DNA of 16,314 bases. Origin: Candidatus Peribacteria bacterium. Its GTDB lineage: Bacteria; Patescibacteria; JAEDAM01; Absconditabacterales; Absconditicoccaceae. The notes under the pieces were generated by a model, which was not told where the DNA came from, searched no databases, and was given only the letters and a program-made list of their open reading frames with translations. The number at the start of each line of letters is the position of its first letter. Position 1 is the first letter of the stretch. Of this stretch, positions 1 to 7,150 are shown in pieces. The DNA is taken from positions 1-16,314 of the forward strand of contig JAISKI010000067.1 in the NCBI GenBank assembly GCA_031261265.1, written 5' to 3'. The position numbers and the translations under genes were made by a program.

Positions 1-69
1 GAAATATTTGATATGAAAGAGTTTGAGGTGAATTTAGAGCCGTTGATTATGTATGAGAGGAAAGAGTAA
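1..69 (+). CDS. 3' end of an unidentified protein-coding gene (partial)
   Basis: The first frame is open from the window edge and ends at TAA (67-69), giving 22 residues that finish in PLIMYERKE. Too little is visible to name a family. What marks it as a real gene end is that its last codons are repeated at 770-804, where the two base differences are both synonymous (TAT/TAC and GAG/GAA), as expected of sequence that evolved as coding DNA. It lies directly upstream of the repeat-flanked nuclease cassette. Confidence 0.55.
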   Translation, partial: EIFDMKEFEVNLEPLIMYERKE

Positions 70-74
70 GTTTT
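40..74 (+). repeat. Direct repeat, copy 1: 3' end of the upstream gene
   Basis: This 35-bp stretch matches 770-804 at 33 of 35 positions. Here it forms the last nine codons and stop of the upstream gene. The two copies bracket the palindromic repeats and the DUF559 gene, as expected of a segment inserted at, or recombined into, the 3' end of that gene. Confidence 0.8.
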
Positions 75-83
75 TTGTTAAAC

Positions 84-120
84 AACCCCTCCGCCCTATC
101 GGGCACCTCCCCTGACAGGG
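84..120. repeat. GC-rich repeat, left inverted copy
   Basis: The segment begins with a run of C and ends in the 11-bp palindrome CCCTGACAGGG (110-120). Its reverse complement resembles the repeats at 156-220 and 694-757, so the left boundary of the cassette is in inverted orientation relative to the other two copies. It is much richer in G and C than the surrounding AT-rich DNA. Confidence 0.7.
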
Positions 121-155
121 AGGAAAACTCTGTACAGAAAACGATGTATACAGTT

Positions 156-220
156 TACTCCCCTGTCAGGGGGAGAGGGAGGAGGACGAGCCAAGTTTAG
201 AACGACGGAAGAGGGGGTTG
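156..220. repeat. GC-rich repeat, inner copy upstream of DUF559
   Basis: The copy starts around the palindrome CCCTGTCAGGG (161-171), continues through a GGAGG-rich purine tract and ends in a G-run followed by TTG. It is a direct-orientation relative of 694-757 and an inverted relative of 84-120. It sits about 35 bp before the DUF559 start codon. Confidence 0.75.
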
Positions 221-254
221 CTACATCAGCCAGTTTTATTTCCATATCCAATTA

Positions 255-692
255 ATGGAAGAACAAACAACATTACGCTTTATCCCCTACAATCGTAGTC
301 TGGTGGAATATGCTAAACAAAATAGGAAATGTCCAACAAAAGCGGAGGGACTATTTTGGAATGTGGTATTGAAAGATAAAAGTTTTGGAGGATATAGATT
401 TAGAAGACAAAGAGTGATTGGGAGTTTTATCTTGGATTTCTATTGCCCTAAATTATTGTTTGGAATAGAAATTGACGGTGGCTATCATAATGAACAAGAA
501 CAAATATCATACGATAAGATGAGAGAAGAACTGATTACAAAGTATGGGATTACAATACTAAGATTTACTAATGAAGAAGTGGAAACAAATCTCAACAAAG
601 TAAAAACAGAACTCAAAGAATTCGTACAATATAGAGAACTAGAACTGAGTACAAAACCCAAAAATCAATACCTAAGCGGTAGACCAACATAG
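255..692 (+). CDS. DUF559 family endonuclease-like protein
   Basis: A 145-residue protein of the DUF559 group, a Vsr-like fold related to restriction endonucleases. The family signature is clear: FRRQ (residues 49-52), then IG, then FILDFYCP (58-65), then IEIDGGYH (71-78), and a late ILRFTNEEV. The acidic residues D61, E72 and D74 plus H78 are the likely metal/catalytic site. Length is normal for a stand-alone DUF559 protein. There is no in-frame TGA, so it would be read identically under the standard code, which would suit a gene that moves between lineages. Related GC-rich palindromic repeats lie on both sides and a duplicated 3' gene end lies outside them. A mobile or homing-like role is inference; the family's biochemical function is not established from sequence. 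Confidence 0.88.
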   Translation: MEEQTTLRFIPYNRSLVEYAKQNRKCPTKAEGLFWNVVLKDKSFGGYRFRRQRVIGSFILDFYCPKLLFGIEIDGGYHNEQEQISYDKMREELITKYGITILRFTNEEVETNLNKVKTELKEFVQYRELELSTKPKNQYLSGRPT

Positions 693-693
693 T

Positions 694-757
694 TTATCCC
701 CCTGTCAGGGGGGAGGGAGGACGACGGGCTAAGTTTAGGAGGACGGAAGGGGGGTTG
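694..757. repeat. GC-rich repeat, right copy downstream of DUF559
   Basis: It begins two bases after the DUF559 stop codon. It contains CCCTGTCAGGG (700-710), the purine tract and a terminal G-run plus TTG, as in 156-220. As RNA, the palindromic core could also act as a weak terminator for the nuclease gene, although no T-run follows it. Confidence 0.75.
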
Positions 758-769
758 TATACAAAAAAT

Positions 770-804
770 CCGTTGATTATGTACGAAAGGAAAGAGTAAG
801 TTTT
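770..804 (+). repeat. Direct repeat, copy 2: remnant of the upstream gene's 3' end
   Basis: It matches 40-74 at 33 of 35 bp, including the TAA stop and the following GTTTT. The mismatches (54/784 and 57/787) are synonymous in the PLIMYERKE frame. No open frame leads into it, so it is an orphaned gene end rather than part of a gene. Confidence 0.8.
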
Positions 805-821
805 ATCCCTAAAAAAAGAAA

Positions 822-1424
822 ATGAAAATTTCTAACACCTTCAATCACACTCAATACACCACCTTTGCTGACCAGTACTTGCAATCAAACCAAGATGGTA
901 GTATTGGCGGGATGACACCAGATAGTAGAGTAAAGGAGCTTGAAAGATATTTACCAAAAGGACGCAAAATTTTTGAAATAGGTTCTGGCGGTGGACTAGA
1001 TGCAATTGCTCTTAAAAATGCGGGGTATGAAGTAGTGTGAAGTGATTTCGTACAACCTTTTGTAGAAAAATTGCAAGCTGAATTATTGAACACGATACTA
1101 TTTGATGCTAAAAATGATGAATTTCCACTAGATACAGTAGATGCAATATATGCTAATGCGGTGTTTGTACATTTTACACCAGAAGAAATAGTAGAGTTTT
1201 TAAAAAAGGTAAAATTCCACTTACAAAACGAAAAAATAATCTTTATAAGTGTGATACAAGGTAGAGGTACAGAAAGAACTGGGCGTAGTCGTGGATTTGA
1301 TAGAGACTTTCAGTATTATGATAAAAGCACACTAACTGAAATTATTGGTCAGGCTGGCTATATTATACTCTGGGACAACTTTACCGATGAAAAATGGATA
1401 CAGATTATTGCAACGGTTGCATAA
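822..1424 (+). CDS. Class I SAM-dependent methyltransferase
   Basis: With UGA read as glycine this is one continuous 200-residue protein. Motif I is KIFEIGSGGG (residues 49-58), followed by DAIAL and GYEVVGSD, where the G at 73 is the in-frame TGA (1038-1040). That glycine lies in the loop before the acidic residue that normally contacts the SAM ribose. Downstream, the DAIYANAVFVHF stretch (about 107-118) corresponds to the usual motif IV region and a GY near the C-terminus fits the last strand of a Rossmann-like fold. Length is typical of a small single-domain Methyltransf_11/25-type enzyme; the substrate cannot be inferred. The start codon follows an A-rich leader without a clear Shine-Dalgarno. 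It lies between remnants of two chromosomal gene ends, so it is probably accessory cargo. Confidence 0.88.
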
Positions 1425-1429
1425 ACCTC

Positions 1430-1464
1430 TACTCCAACACTCCATACCACAACAAATTATCCAC
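1430..1464. repeat. Displaced copy of the clamp-loader gene's 3' end
   Basis: These 35 bp are identical to 2476-2510, the last codons (VDNLLWYGVLE plus stop) of the minus-strand clamp-loader gene. A second short match follows at once: 1469-1481 equals 2663-2675 (13 bp), as if about 150 bp between the two blocks were deleted. The copy lies just after the methyltransferase stop codon and before the glycosyltransferase promoter, so the glycosyltransferase gene is bracketed by two copies of this gene end. Confidence 0.85.
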
Positions 1465-1491
1465 TTCATCTGGGAAGCGGACTAATTTACC

Positions 1492-1520
1492 TTGACTTAT
1501 TATGCATATATCATTATACT
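1492..1520 (+). promoter_or_regulatory. Promoter of the glycosyltransferase gene
   Basis: TTGACT (1492-1497), a 17-nt spacer and TATACT (1515-1520) make a near-consensus sigma-70-type promoter. The predicted start near 1527 gives a leader of about 33 nt before the ATG at 1560. The -10 hexamer is the same as at the other good promoters in this window. Confidence 0.7.
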
Positions 1521-1559
1521 AATCGAGTAATAACTATATTTTATAATAGAAAAAATTAT

Positions 1560-2432
1560 ATGACAAAGATAATAGCAATCACTCCTTTCTTTTCTAGTCA
1601 AGAAGAATTCGCTGATAATTTTTCAAAATTAGAAGAAACTGTAAAAAGACTGAAAGAACAAACCGATACTAACCTCATAGGAATTATTAATGATGCACCA
1701 AAGCTAGAATTGCCATATATATATCAAGATTTTACCTTGTCTTCTCCCAAAACTCAGGGAAAAGAATGAGCGATTATTCAAGGGTTATCCTACATTTTAG
1801 AACAGTATACAGAAGTAGAACATATCATTCAAACAGATTATGACTTAGAACAAAACCCTGCCGATGCTCAAAAAATGTTGGAATATAGCCAACAACAAAA
1901 TATTCAAGAAAATGATAACGTACTTTTAATTGGAGACCGTTATCAAAAAATGGGAAAAGAAAATATCAATCAATACAGAGAAACGGTATTGGATATCCAG
2001 TCAGCTTTAAGTAATGTATTTTGATATAATATTCAAGATATTACTTCAGGATTGAGAATGTATACCAAAACTTTTGCTCAACACTTTCTCAATCAAGCAA
2101 AAGGCAAGGGCTTCAGTGCAGATTTAGACCAATTTATTATTGCCTACCTTACTCAAGCAACTGTTATTCCTATTCCCTTGGAAAATGCAATGCCACGCAG
2201 TATGTATACAAAATGAGCAAAACTCATTCAAGTGTTTCAGGGATTATTAGCCCATAAAGAAAGTCTTATAAAAATTTGAAAAGAGGATATCATCTATTTA
2301 TTTGAAAACATTATCAAAGCACTTCAAAACTGAAAAGATGTAGAAATAAATCTTTCACAAATTACTCTAAATTGAAAAACCTATATCTACAGAAATATGT
2401 GAGATGATAAATACTCTTTACAATATCTTTAA
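1560..2432 (+). CDS. GT2-like glycosyltransferase (GT-A fold)
   Basis: UGA = Gly turns a series of fragments into one 290-residue frame with seven in-frame TGA codons (1767, 2022, 2214, 2277, 2331, 2373, 2400) and a TAA end. The N-terminus (KIIAITPFF) and the spacing of LIGIINDAP suit a nucleotide-sugar-binding first half. A DxD-like motif lies in QTDYDLEQNP (D93, D95), followed by VLLIGDRY (121-128), equivalent to the IGSRY of dolichol-phosphate-mannose-synthase-like GT2 enzymes, and DITSGLRMY after residue 158, also characteristic. I see no C-terminal membrane segments, so a soluble or peripheral enzyme is likely; donor and acceptor are unknown. By hand count, 7 of 16 glycines are UGA, far more than in neighbouring housekeeping genes. 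It converges on the clamp-loader gene and has its own promoter. Confidence 0.7.
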
Positions 2433-2474
2433 TTCTTTTGTTGTAAATTAATTTCTTATACTTTTCAACCCCTT

Positions 2475-3380
2475 TTACTCCAACACTCCATACCACAACA
2501 AATTATCCACATTCACATTCGCCTGCATCAGCCTTTTGATTTCTAGCCATTTTTCCGCATTAGCGAAGAGATTGTGCTCCGTCCCATAGGCAATCCACCC
2601 ATCAATAAAATCCTGCAACAACCCAATTTCTGCTAACTGTTTAAGCAATTGTTGCTTTTTGGTCTGGGAAGCGGAAGGAGAAGGGAGCAGAGAAATCAAA
2701 CTTTTAATCGTATTTGCAAGTTCAGGATTGAGAGAAATCTGCTCAGAAAGTCTGAGCAACATTCACGGTTTCCCCATCGCCATCGCAATCAGCATTTTTT
2801 GAAGCTCTGGGTCCGAAGAAACGATACCCTTCTCCTGGGCAAACTCCTCCATTTCCTTTTCAGACAAAGGGTCAAAGTGAATGGCGATAGAACGCGAGAG
2901 AATCGTATCGAGAACCTGGGAAGTATGCGGAAGCGTCGCGATAATAAAACGATTTTTGAGAGGTTCTTCTGAGGTTTTGAGGAAGGCATTCATCGCGGAA
3001 CCCGACATTCTTTGGATATTTTCGATGAGAACGAATTTAGTCGGAGAAAATCAGGATTGTTGCATTCGGAGATTGAGCTCACGAATACCGTAATTCTCGC
3101 GTTTTGAACCATCAGGAAATTCTATCAGCTTATTGCTATCATTCAATTCAACGGGAATGGTATGGGTCTTCCCGATATCGTTGGTGTAGTCTTGGAGATA
3201 GAGAAAATCGCTATACATATAGTCGCCGAGCAATTCTTTGATGAGGGCTTGGGCGTGAGCAGATTTTCCAATACCATTAGGTCCGACCAGAAGAAAAAAC
3301 TGAATCCCCGTTCAGGTTTGGATAGTATTTTCTAGGTAAGTTTTAAGCGTATGAATGGCTTCGTGATTTCCGTAGAGCAT
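2475..3380 (-). CDS. holB: DNA polymerase III clamp-loader subunit, delta'-like
   Basis: A 301-residue AAA+ protein with three UGA glycines (3312-3314, 3051-3053, 2763-2765). The N-terminus carries an intact Walker A, VGPNGIGKS (32-40). The Walker B region is degenerate (FVLIENIQRM in place of a DEAD-like box). The family hallmark comes next: MSGSAMNAFLKTSEEP, then FIIATL and ILSRS, corresponding to sensor 1 and the SRC arginine-finger region. The UGA at 2763-2765 restores the glycine of GKPGMLL, where clamp-loader proteins usually have GxxG. The canonical zinc-binding cysteine cluster is absent. Length fits delta' and is short for DnaX, which also has extra C-terminal domains; a minimal DnaX-like subunit is the alternative. 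It starts 24 bp after the ftsH stop, so the two are probably cotranscribed. Confidence 0.82.
2476..2510. repeat. Clamp-loader 3' end, parent copy of the 1430-1464 repeat
   Basis: These 35 bp encode the last residues and stop of the delta'-like gene and are identical to 1430-1464. Perfect identity over this length implies a recent duplication or recombination. Confidence 0.85.
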
Positions 3381-3404
3381 AGACAAAAGAAGGGGAAATA
3401 AATC

Positions 3405-5297
3405 TTATTCTACAATTTTTTCTGGATTATCAACCATCTCTGCAAACTCATCTCCAGAAATATACTCCTTTTCAATCAGAATTTTAGCTATTTCATCTAA
3501 AGTAGGTTTATATTTCATGATAGTCTTTTTTGAGATAGCATAAGCGGCCTCCAAGTACTCTTTTACCTTCACATCAATCTTTTGTGCAGTAGTCTCGCTA
3601 TAAGGTTTCATAAAATTAAAATCAGGATTTTCTTCATAGACTACCATTCAAAGTTCCTCATCCATTCCGAATTTTGTGAGCATATTTCTGATGGTCTTAT
3701 TAGCTCTTTCGAAATCATTTGAAGCACCCGTTGTAATCTCATTTTTCCCAAAGAAGATTTCTTCCGCAGCTCTTCCTGCCAACATTACCGATAATTCTGA
3801 AAGAAGGTAGTGTTTAGAATAGAGATTTTTATCCTCTGTAGGGGTTGTTCGTGTCACCCCTAAAGCATGCCCTCTACGCACGATAGAAATCTTTTCCACA
3901 GGATCAGCTTCTGGTTGCACATGAGCAAGCAAAGCATGTCCCAACTCATGATAGGCGGTCAGCTTTTTTTCTTTTTCTTGAATTCCTTTCACTTTTTTCT
4001 CAGGACCCATAATCACCTTTTCCAATGCATACTCAAAATCGTCAACCTCCAAAGTTTCACGTTCATCCTTAGCAATTCTGAGAGAAGCTTCATTCACAAT
4101 ATTTTCAATATCAGCTCAAACCAGTCCACTCGTCCTTTTTGTTAAAGATTCAATCTTTACTTTCTTACTTACTTTTTTATCCTTCAAATAATACTGAAAG
4201 ATCTCAGTCCTTTCTTCAGCTGTCGGAGCAGTGACATAAATTTTTCTATCAAACCTTCCTGCACGAAGCAAGGCAGGATCCAAAATGTCTGGCCTATTAG
4301 TAGCAGCCATTACAATAATATTCGTATCATTATCAAATCCATCCATTTCCGTCAAGATCTGGTTCAAGGTCTGTTCTTGTTCTTGATTAGCTCCATTATG
4401 CCCCGCTCCCCTTTTTCTTCCAATCGCATCAATCTCATCGATAAAGATAATTGCCTTTCCCGCATCTTTTGCCTGCTTAAAAAGGGTTCTCACCTTTGCA
4501 GCTCCCATTCCCACAAGCATTTCCATAAATTCTGATCCAGAAGCATTGAAAAAGGGAACCTCTGCCTCCCCTGCTACCGCACGAGCAAGTAAGGTCTTTC
4601 CAGAACCAGGTTCTCCATAAAGCAAAACCCCTTTTGGATGTCTCGCTCAGACTTTTTTATATTTATCAGGATTTTTGAGATAATCTACCACCTCAATCAA
4701 CTCATTTTTCACCTCTGCCATCCCAGCAATATCATGAAAACGAGTTTTAGACTTGTCTTTCTCAGACTTTTTCCCTACCTGTACATTGAGTAATCCACCT
4801 GCACCATTCCCCTTTCCTAGCATAAACTTCGCACCAAAGATAAAGAGAAGAAAAATCAGAATAAAGATTCCGAACTGCTCGATGAGCTTCATTCGCCGAG
4901 AGGATTCCGTATAGGTAGTAGTCACAATAGTAGCTCCCGTCAAGGAAATCCCAAGTTCACTGATACTCGTATCCAAAGGTTTCTTAGCAACTGCCAACAC
5001 AAATTCATTCGTCAATGCTTTCTTCGCACCCAAAAAAGAGAAACCTGTGTCCTCACCCGTTCCAACCAAAATAAATCCCTTCATATCCGTACTGTCTTTT
5101 ATCTCTATTTTTTTATAAACCCCATTATGATAGAGCTCAAGCCATTTACTCAAACTCACCTCCTTGGTTTCGGTAATAGCATCTACGGGAATCAGTTCTT
5201 CCTCTCCACGCGAATCTATCAGATGTTTTTGCAAAAATCCTAGACCTACCGTCACTAAAATAAAGAAAACAATAACTTGTAAAAGAGACTTTTTCAT
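3405..5297 (-). CDS. ftsH: ATP-dependent zinc metalloprotease FtsH
   Basis: A 630-residue membrane AAA+ protease with the full family layout. TM1 lies at about 5-23, an extracytoplasmic domain follows, and TM2 ([17 protein letters not shown]) lies at about 142-158. The AAA domain has Walker A GEPGSGKT (228-235), Walker B IIFIDEID (283-290) and the second region of homology [18 protein letters not shown]. The zinc site is HELGH (450-454) with a third ligand at about D528 in ASNDFERA. Three in-frame TGAs (4647-4649, 4116-4118, 3648-3650) replace glycines; two are invariant in the family, at VGAR just before the P-loop and VGAD after the arginine finger. The protein extracts and degrades membrane and unfolded proteins. 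It sits between the NifU-like gene and the clamp-loader gene, with 71 bp and 24 bp gaps. Confidence 0.97.
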
Positions 5298-5368
5298 AAG
5301 AGTTCAATGAAAAATAAAAGATTCTTCCAGTAAGTATAAAAATTCTGAGCAACTTTTCAAGCAAGGAT

Positions 5369-5806
5369 TTAATCATCCAAAAGATCCTCAAACTCCTCTA
5401 CCAAAACTTGCCCCGTTGTGGCATTTTTATCAAATTTATACTGATGAATGGCATTTTTCGTAGCCAATAACGCAATAATCGCAGCCCTTCTCCTACGAGG
5501 AAGCACATCTAACCCAGCAGCCGCAATCGTATCATAGCCTCGCTCCATCACCTCATCAATCCCCTTTCCCATAATCAATTCCGAGAGTAAACTCGCTGCC
5601 GCTGTAGTCACACTCCCTGTATTCCCATCGAAACTCCAATCCACGATACTATTTTCCTCAATTTTCACATACACCGTAATATCATCCCCACAAATAAAAT
5701 TCCCTTCATGTCTAGAAACAGAAAAATCCTCCAAAGCATAATTATGTACAGGATTACGATTATATTCCGCAATAAGAGTATCTACATAAGGTTCTCCATA
5801 AGTCAT
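5369..5806 (-). CDS. NifU/IscU N-terminal-like scaffold protein, cysteine-poor
   Basis: A 145-residue protein matching the NifU_N/IscU fold. It has the H21-N/P region near the N-terminus, then GNFICGDDITVYV (35-47) matching GNPxCGDxxxL, then SFDGNTGSVTTAAAS (58-72) matching the FxGxGCxISxAS loop, and a GKG turn and C-terminal helix. Only the first of the three cluster-binding cysteines survives (C39, next to the conserved aspartate); the second is glycine (about G64) and the third is alanine in RRRRAAIIALL (about 108-109). Classical Fe-S assembly therefore looks unlikely as drawn; a divergent or structural role is inference. There is no in-frame TGA. It is the first gene after the promoter at 5852-5879 and leads into ftsH. 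Confidence 0.72.
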   Translation of the reverse strand: MTYGEPYVDTLIAEYNRNPVHNYALEDFSVSRHEGNFICGDDITVYVKIEENSIVDWSFDGNTGSVTTAAASLLSELIMGKGIDEVMERGYDTIAAAGLDVLPRRRRAAIIALLATKNAIHQYKFDKNATTGQVLVEEFEDLLDD

Positions 5807-5822
5807 TTTCCAAAAATAAGGA

Positions 5823-5847
5823 TAAAAAAAACTGAATCAAATTCAGC
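5823..5847 (-). terminator. Hairpin plus U-tract between the 91-aa gene and the NifU-like gene
   Basis: On the minus strand CTGAAT (5846-5841) pairs with ATTCAG (5837-5832) across a TTG loop and is followed by about eight T. It has terminator form for the upstream 91-aa gene, but it also falls at the very 5' end of the transcript predicted from the promoter at 5852-5879. Confidence 0.6.
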
Positions 5848-5851
5848 TTTT

Positions 5852-5879
5852 AGTATACTTTTTCACAATCAATATTCAA
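5852..5879 (-). promoter_or_regulatory. Promoter of the nifU-like/ftsH/clamp-loader unit
   Basis: On the minus strand TTGAAT (5879-5874) is followed by a 16-nt spacer and TATACT (5857-5852). The -35 begins eight bases after the stop codon of the preceding gene. The predicted start (about 5844-5847) coincides with the base of the hairpin at 5832-5846. Confidence 0.65.
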
Positions 5880-5886
5880 GTAATCT

Positions 5887-6162
5887 TTAATCCACCATCT
5901 CCCACAAATGGGCAATCAGCCTTTTCAAAAGGTCAATAATCTTAGTGGTGATCTCCATAAATCCTTTCATTGCCACAATCTCAAAAGAATGGATCCCATT
6001 TTCATCTTTATTCATATTCAACAAAAACTTATTGCTACTTACCTCTAGAAGTACCTCATAATTTGATGCACCAAGCTCCATAAAACGAGCATTCACAGTA
6101 TCTCGGCAAACATTTCTGGTTGCACAAACTTCCGCTGGCAATAACATTCCTTGGCTAAGCAT
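5887..6162 (-). CDS. Hypothetical protein (91 aa)
   Basis: An open frame of 91 residues from ATG at 6162, with an in-frame TTG just before it, ending in TAA. I do not recognise the family. The N-terminal half has a CATRNVC stretch with two cysteines (residues 13 and 19 from the ATG). The rest reads as a small mixed fold ending in an amphipathic helix (ITTKIIDLLKRLIAHLWEMV). There is no signal peptide, no membrane helix and no in-frame TGA. It ends in front of the hairpin at 5823-5847, so it is probably transcribed separately from the NifU-like/ftsH unit. It is divergent from the AbiEi-like gene, with a 185-bp AT-rich gap that contains no gene I can see. Confidence 0.6.
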   Translation of the reverse strand: MLSQGMLLPAEVCATRNVCRDTVNARFMELGASNYEVLLEVSSNKFLLNMNKDENGIHSFEIVAMKGFMEITTKIIDLLKRLIAHLWEMVD

Positions 6163-6347
6163 CAATCGATCAAAGTAAGGGGTAAAAGAAGTATTTTATA
6201 TTTTTTATCTTGCGACTGCTCTCTTGTATCTTTTTCTTATCTTTTTACAATAGAAAAACACTTCAAATTTTTATGGAAAGATTCCCTTGATTTTTTGGGA
6301 AGAATCGTTAGATTTTTTAACAGTATTTTATCGTTATTATCTACAAA

Positions 6348-7121
6348 ATGTTGAAAGAATCTAAAGAAAAACTAGAAAAATCCCTCAAAAAAAATCAGAA
6401 CAAGATCTTCACAATAGAAAAATTTAGGGAGATTATCTCGACCGCTTTCCCAGAAAAATTGTCTGAAGGAAAAATATACAAGCTGACTCATCAGCTAAAA
6501 AATAGAGGATACCTGATCTCTCTAAAAAAAGATATCTTTTTTATCAAGAGTCCCGAAAAAGAAATCACAGAGACAGAGCTAGAAGATCAGTTTTATCGAC
6601 CACTTTTAAAGCAACACTGCCAACAGTATTGTAAACAAGACCGATACATTGGAGGGATGACCGCATTAGAGATTCATCTCCACACCACAGGGATCAATAT
6701 TCCTGATGAAATCATCATCTTCAATAAAGAAAAGCAAGCAGTTGAAACCGTTCTCTTTGATAAAAAAATCAACTTTAAAATTTATGAATCAAAATCCCAA
6801 AACCTCTTCCCTGCCTTTTCGAAACATACCCAAAAACACAAACTCAAAGGGGGGATAATGAGATATGCTAACCTTGAGTTAGCAATCCTTGAATGTCTCT
6901 ACAATATCAACCCAAGTAATAAAGGAACTATCGAAAAAACCATTCTCAAAGCAGTTAAAAACTTTCAAAAAACGATCAGTATACCACATTTCCAGCAGAT
7001 TCTCAAACTAGGGAAACACAATAGCTCCATCAACAGACTCTACACTCTCCTCTCTCCCTCCTACCCCGCTCTAGCCATAGATATCAAAAATCTGATCAAA
7101 AAATACGGACACATCTTATAA
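6348..7121 (+). CDS. AbiEi-like winged-helix protein, apparently orphan
   Basis: A 257-residue protein with an N-terminal winged helix (about 20-66; FTIEKFREII, then a recognition-helix region, then NRGYLISLKKDIFFI). A second domain follows with YIGGMTALEIH (about 100-110), IPDEIIIFN and MRYANLELAILECLYN. The order wHTH, YIGG-x-A-L, then a late LE-x-A-I-L-E/D segment is that of AbiEi-type antitoxins and related transcriptional regulators. In type IV toxin-antitoxin loci a nucleotidyltransferase (AbiEii) follows; here none does, because the gene ends at a terminator facing an opposing gene. A solitary regulator is therefore more likely than a complete module. There is no in-frame TGA despite its length, and it ends in TAA. 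The family call is by motif only. Confidence 0.55.
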   Translation: MLKESKEKLEKSLKKNQNKIFTIEKFREIISTAFPEKLSEGKIYKLTHQLKNRGYLISLKKDIFFIKSPEKEITETELEDQFYRPLLKQHCQQYCKQDRYIGGMTALEIHLHTTGINIPDEIIIFNKEKQAVETVLFDKKINFKIYESKSQNLFPAFSKHTQKHKLKGGIMRYANLELAILECLYNINPSNKGTIEKTILKAVKNFQKTISIPHFQQILKLGKHNSSINRLYTLLSPSYPALAIDIKNLIKKYGHIL

Positions 7122-7147
7122 AAAGAAAAAGGGAGCAATTTGCTCCC
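7118..7147 (-). terminator. Terminator hairpin between convergent genes
   Basis: GGGAGCAA and TTGCTCCC (7131-7147) form a tight stem with a one- to five-base loop. Read on the minus strand it is followed by TTTTTCTTTTT, so it mainly serves the one-TM protein gene; in the plus direction the downstream sequence is not T-rich. Confidence 0.75.
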
Positions 7148-7150
7148 CAA

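Noticed and set aside
84..757. CRISPR array from the repeated palindromes
   Set aside because: Only three copies, in mixed orientation, with a gene between two of them and no regular spacers; no cas genes.
755..783. TTGTAT-N17-TATGTA as a methyltransferase promoter
   Set aside because: A weak match spanning the duplicated gene end; it does not share the TATACT -10 seen at the other promoters.
822..2432. Many adjacent short frames suggesting frameshifted or decayed genes
   Set aside because: The breaks are all single in-frame TGA codons at glycine positions with the frame unchanged; recoding explains them without damage.
6280..6306. GATTCCC/GGGAAGAATC inverted repeat as an operator for the AbiEi-like gene
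   Set aside because: The match is short and imperfect and no clear promoter frames it, so I could not support it as a feature.
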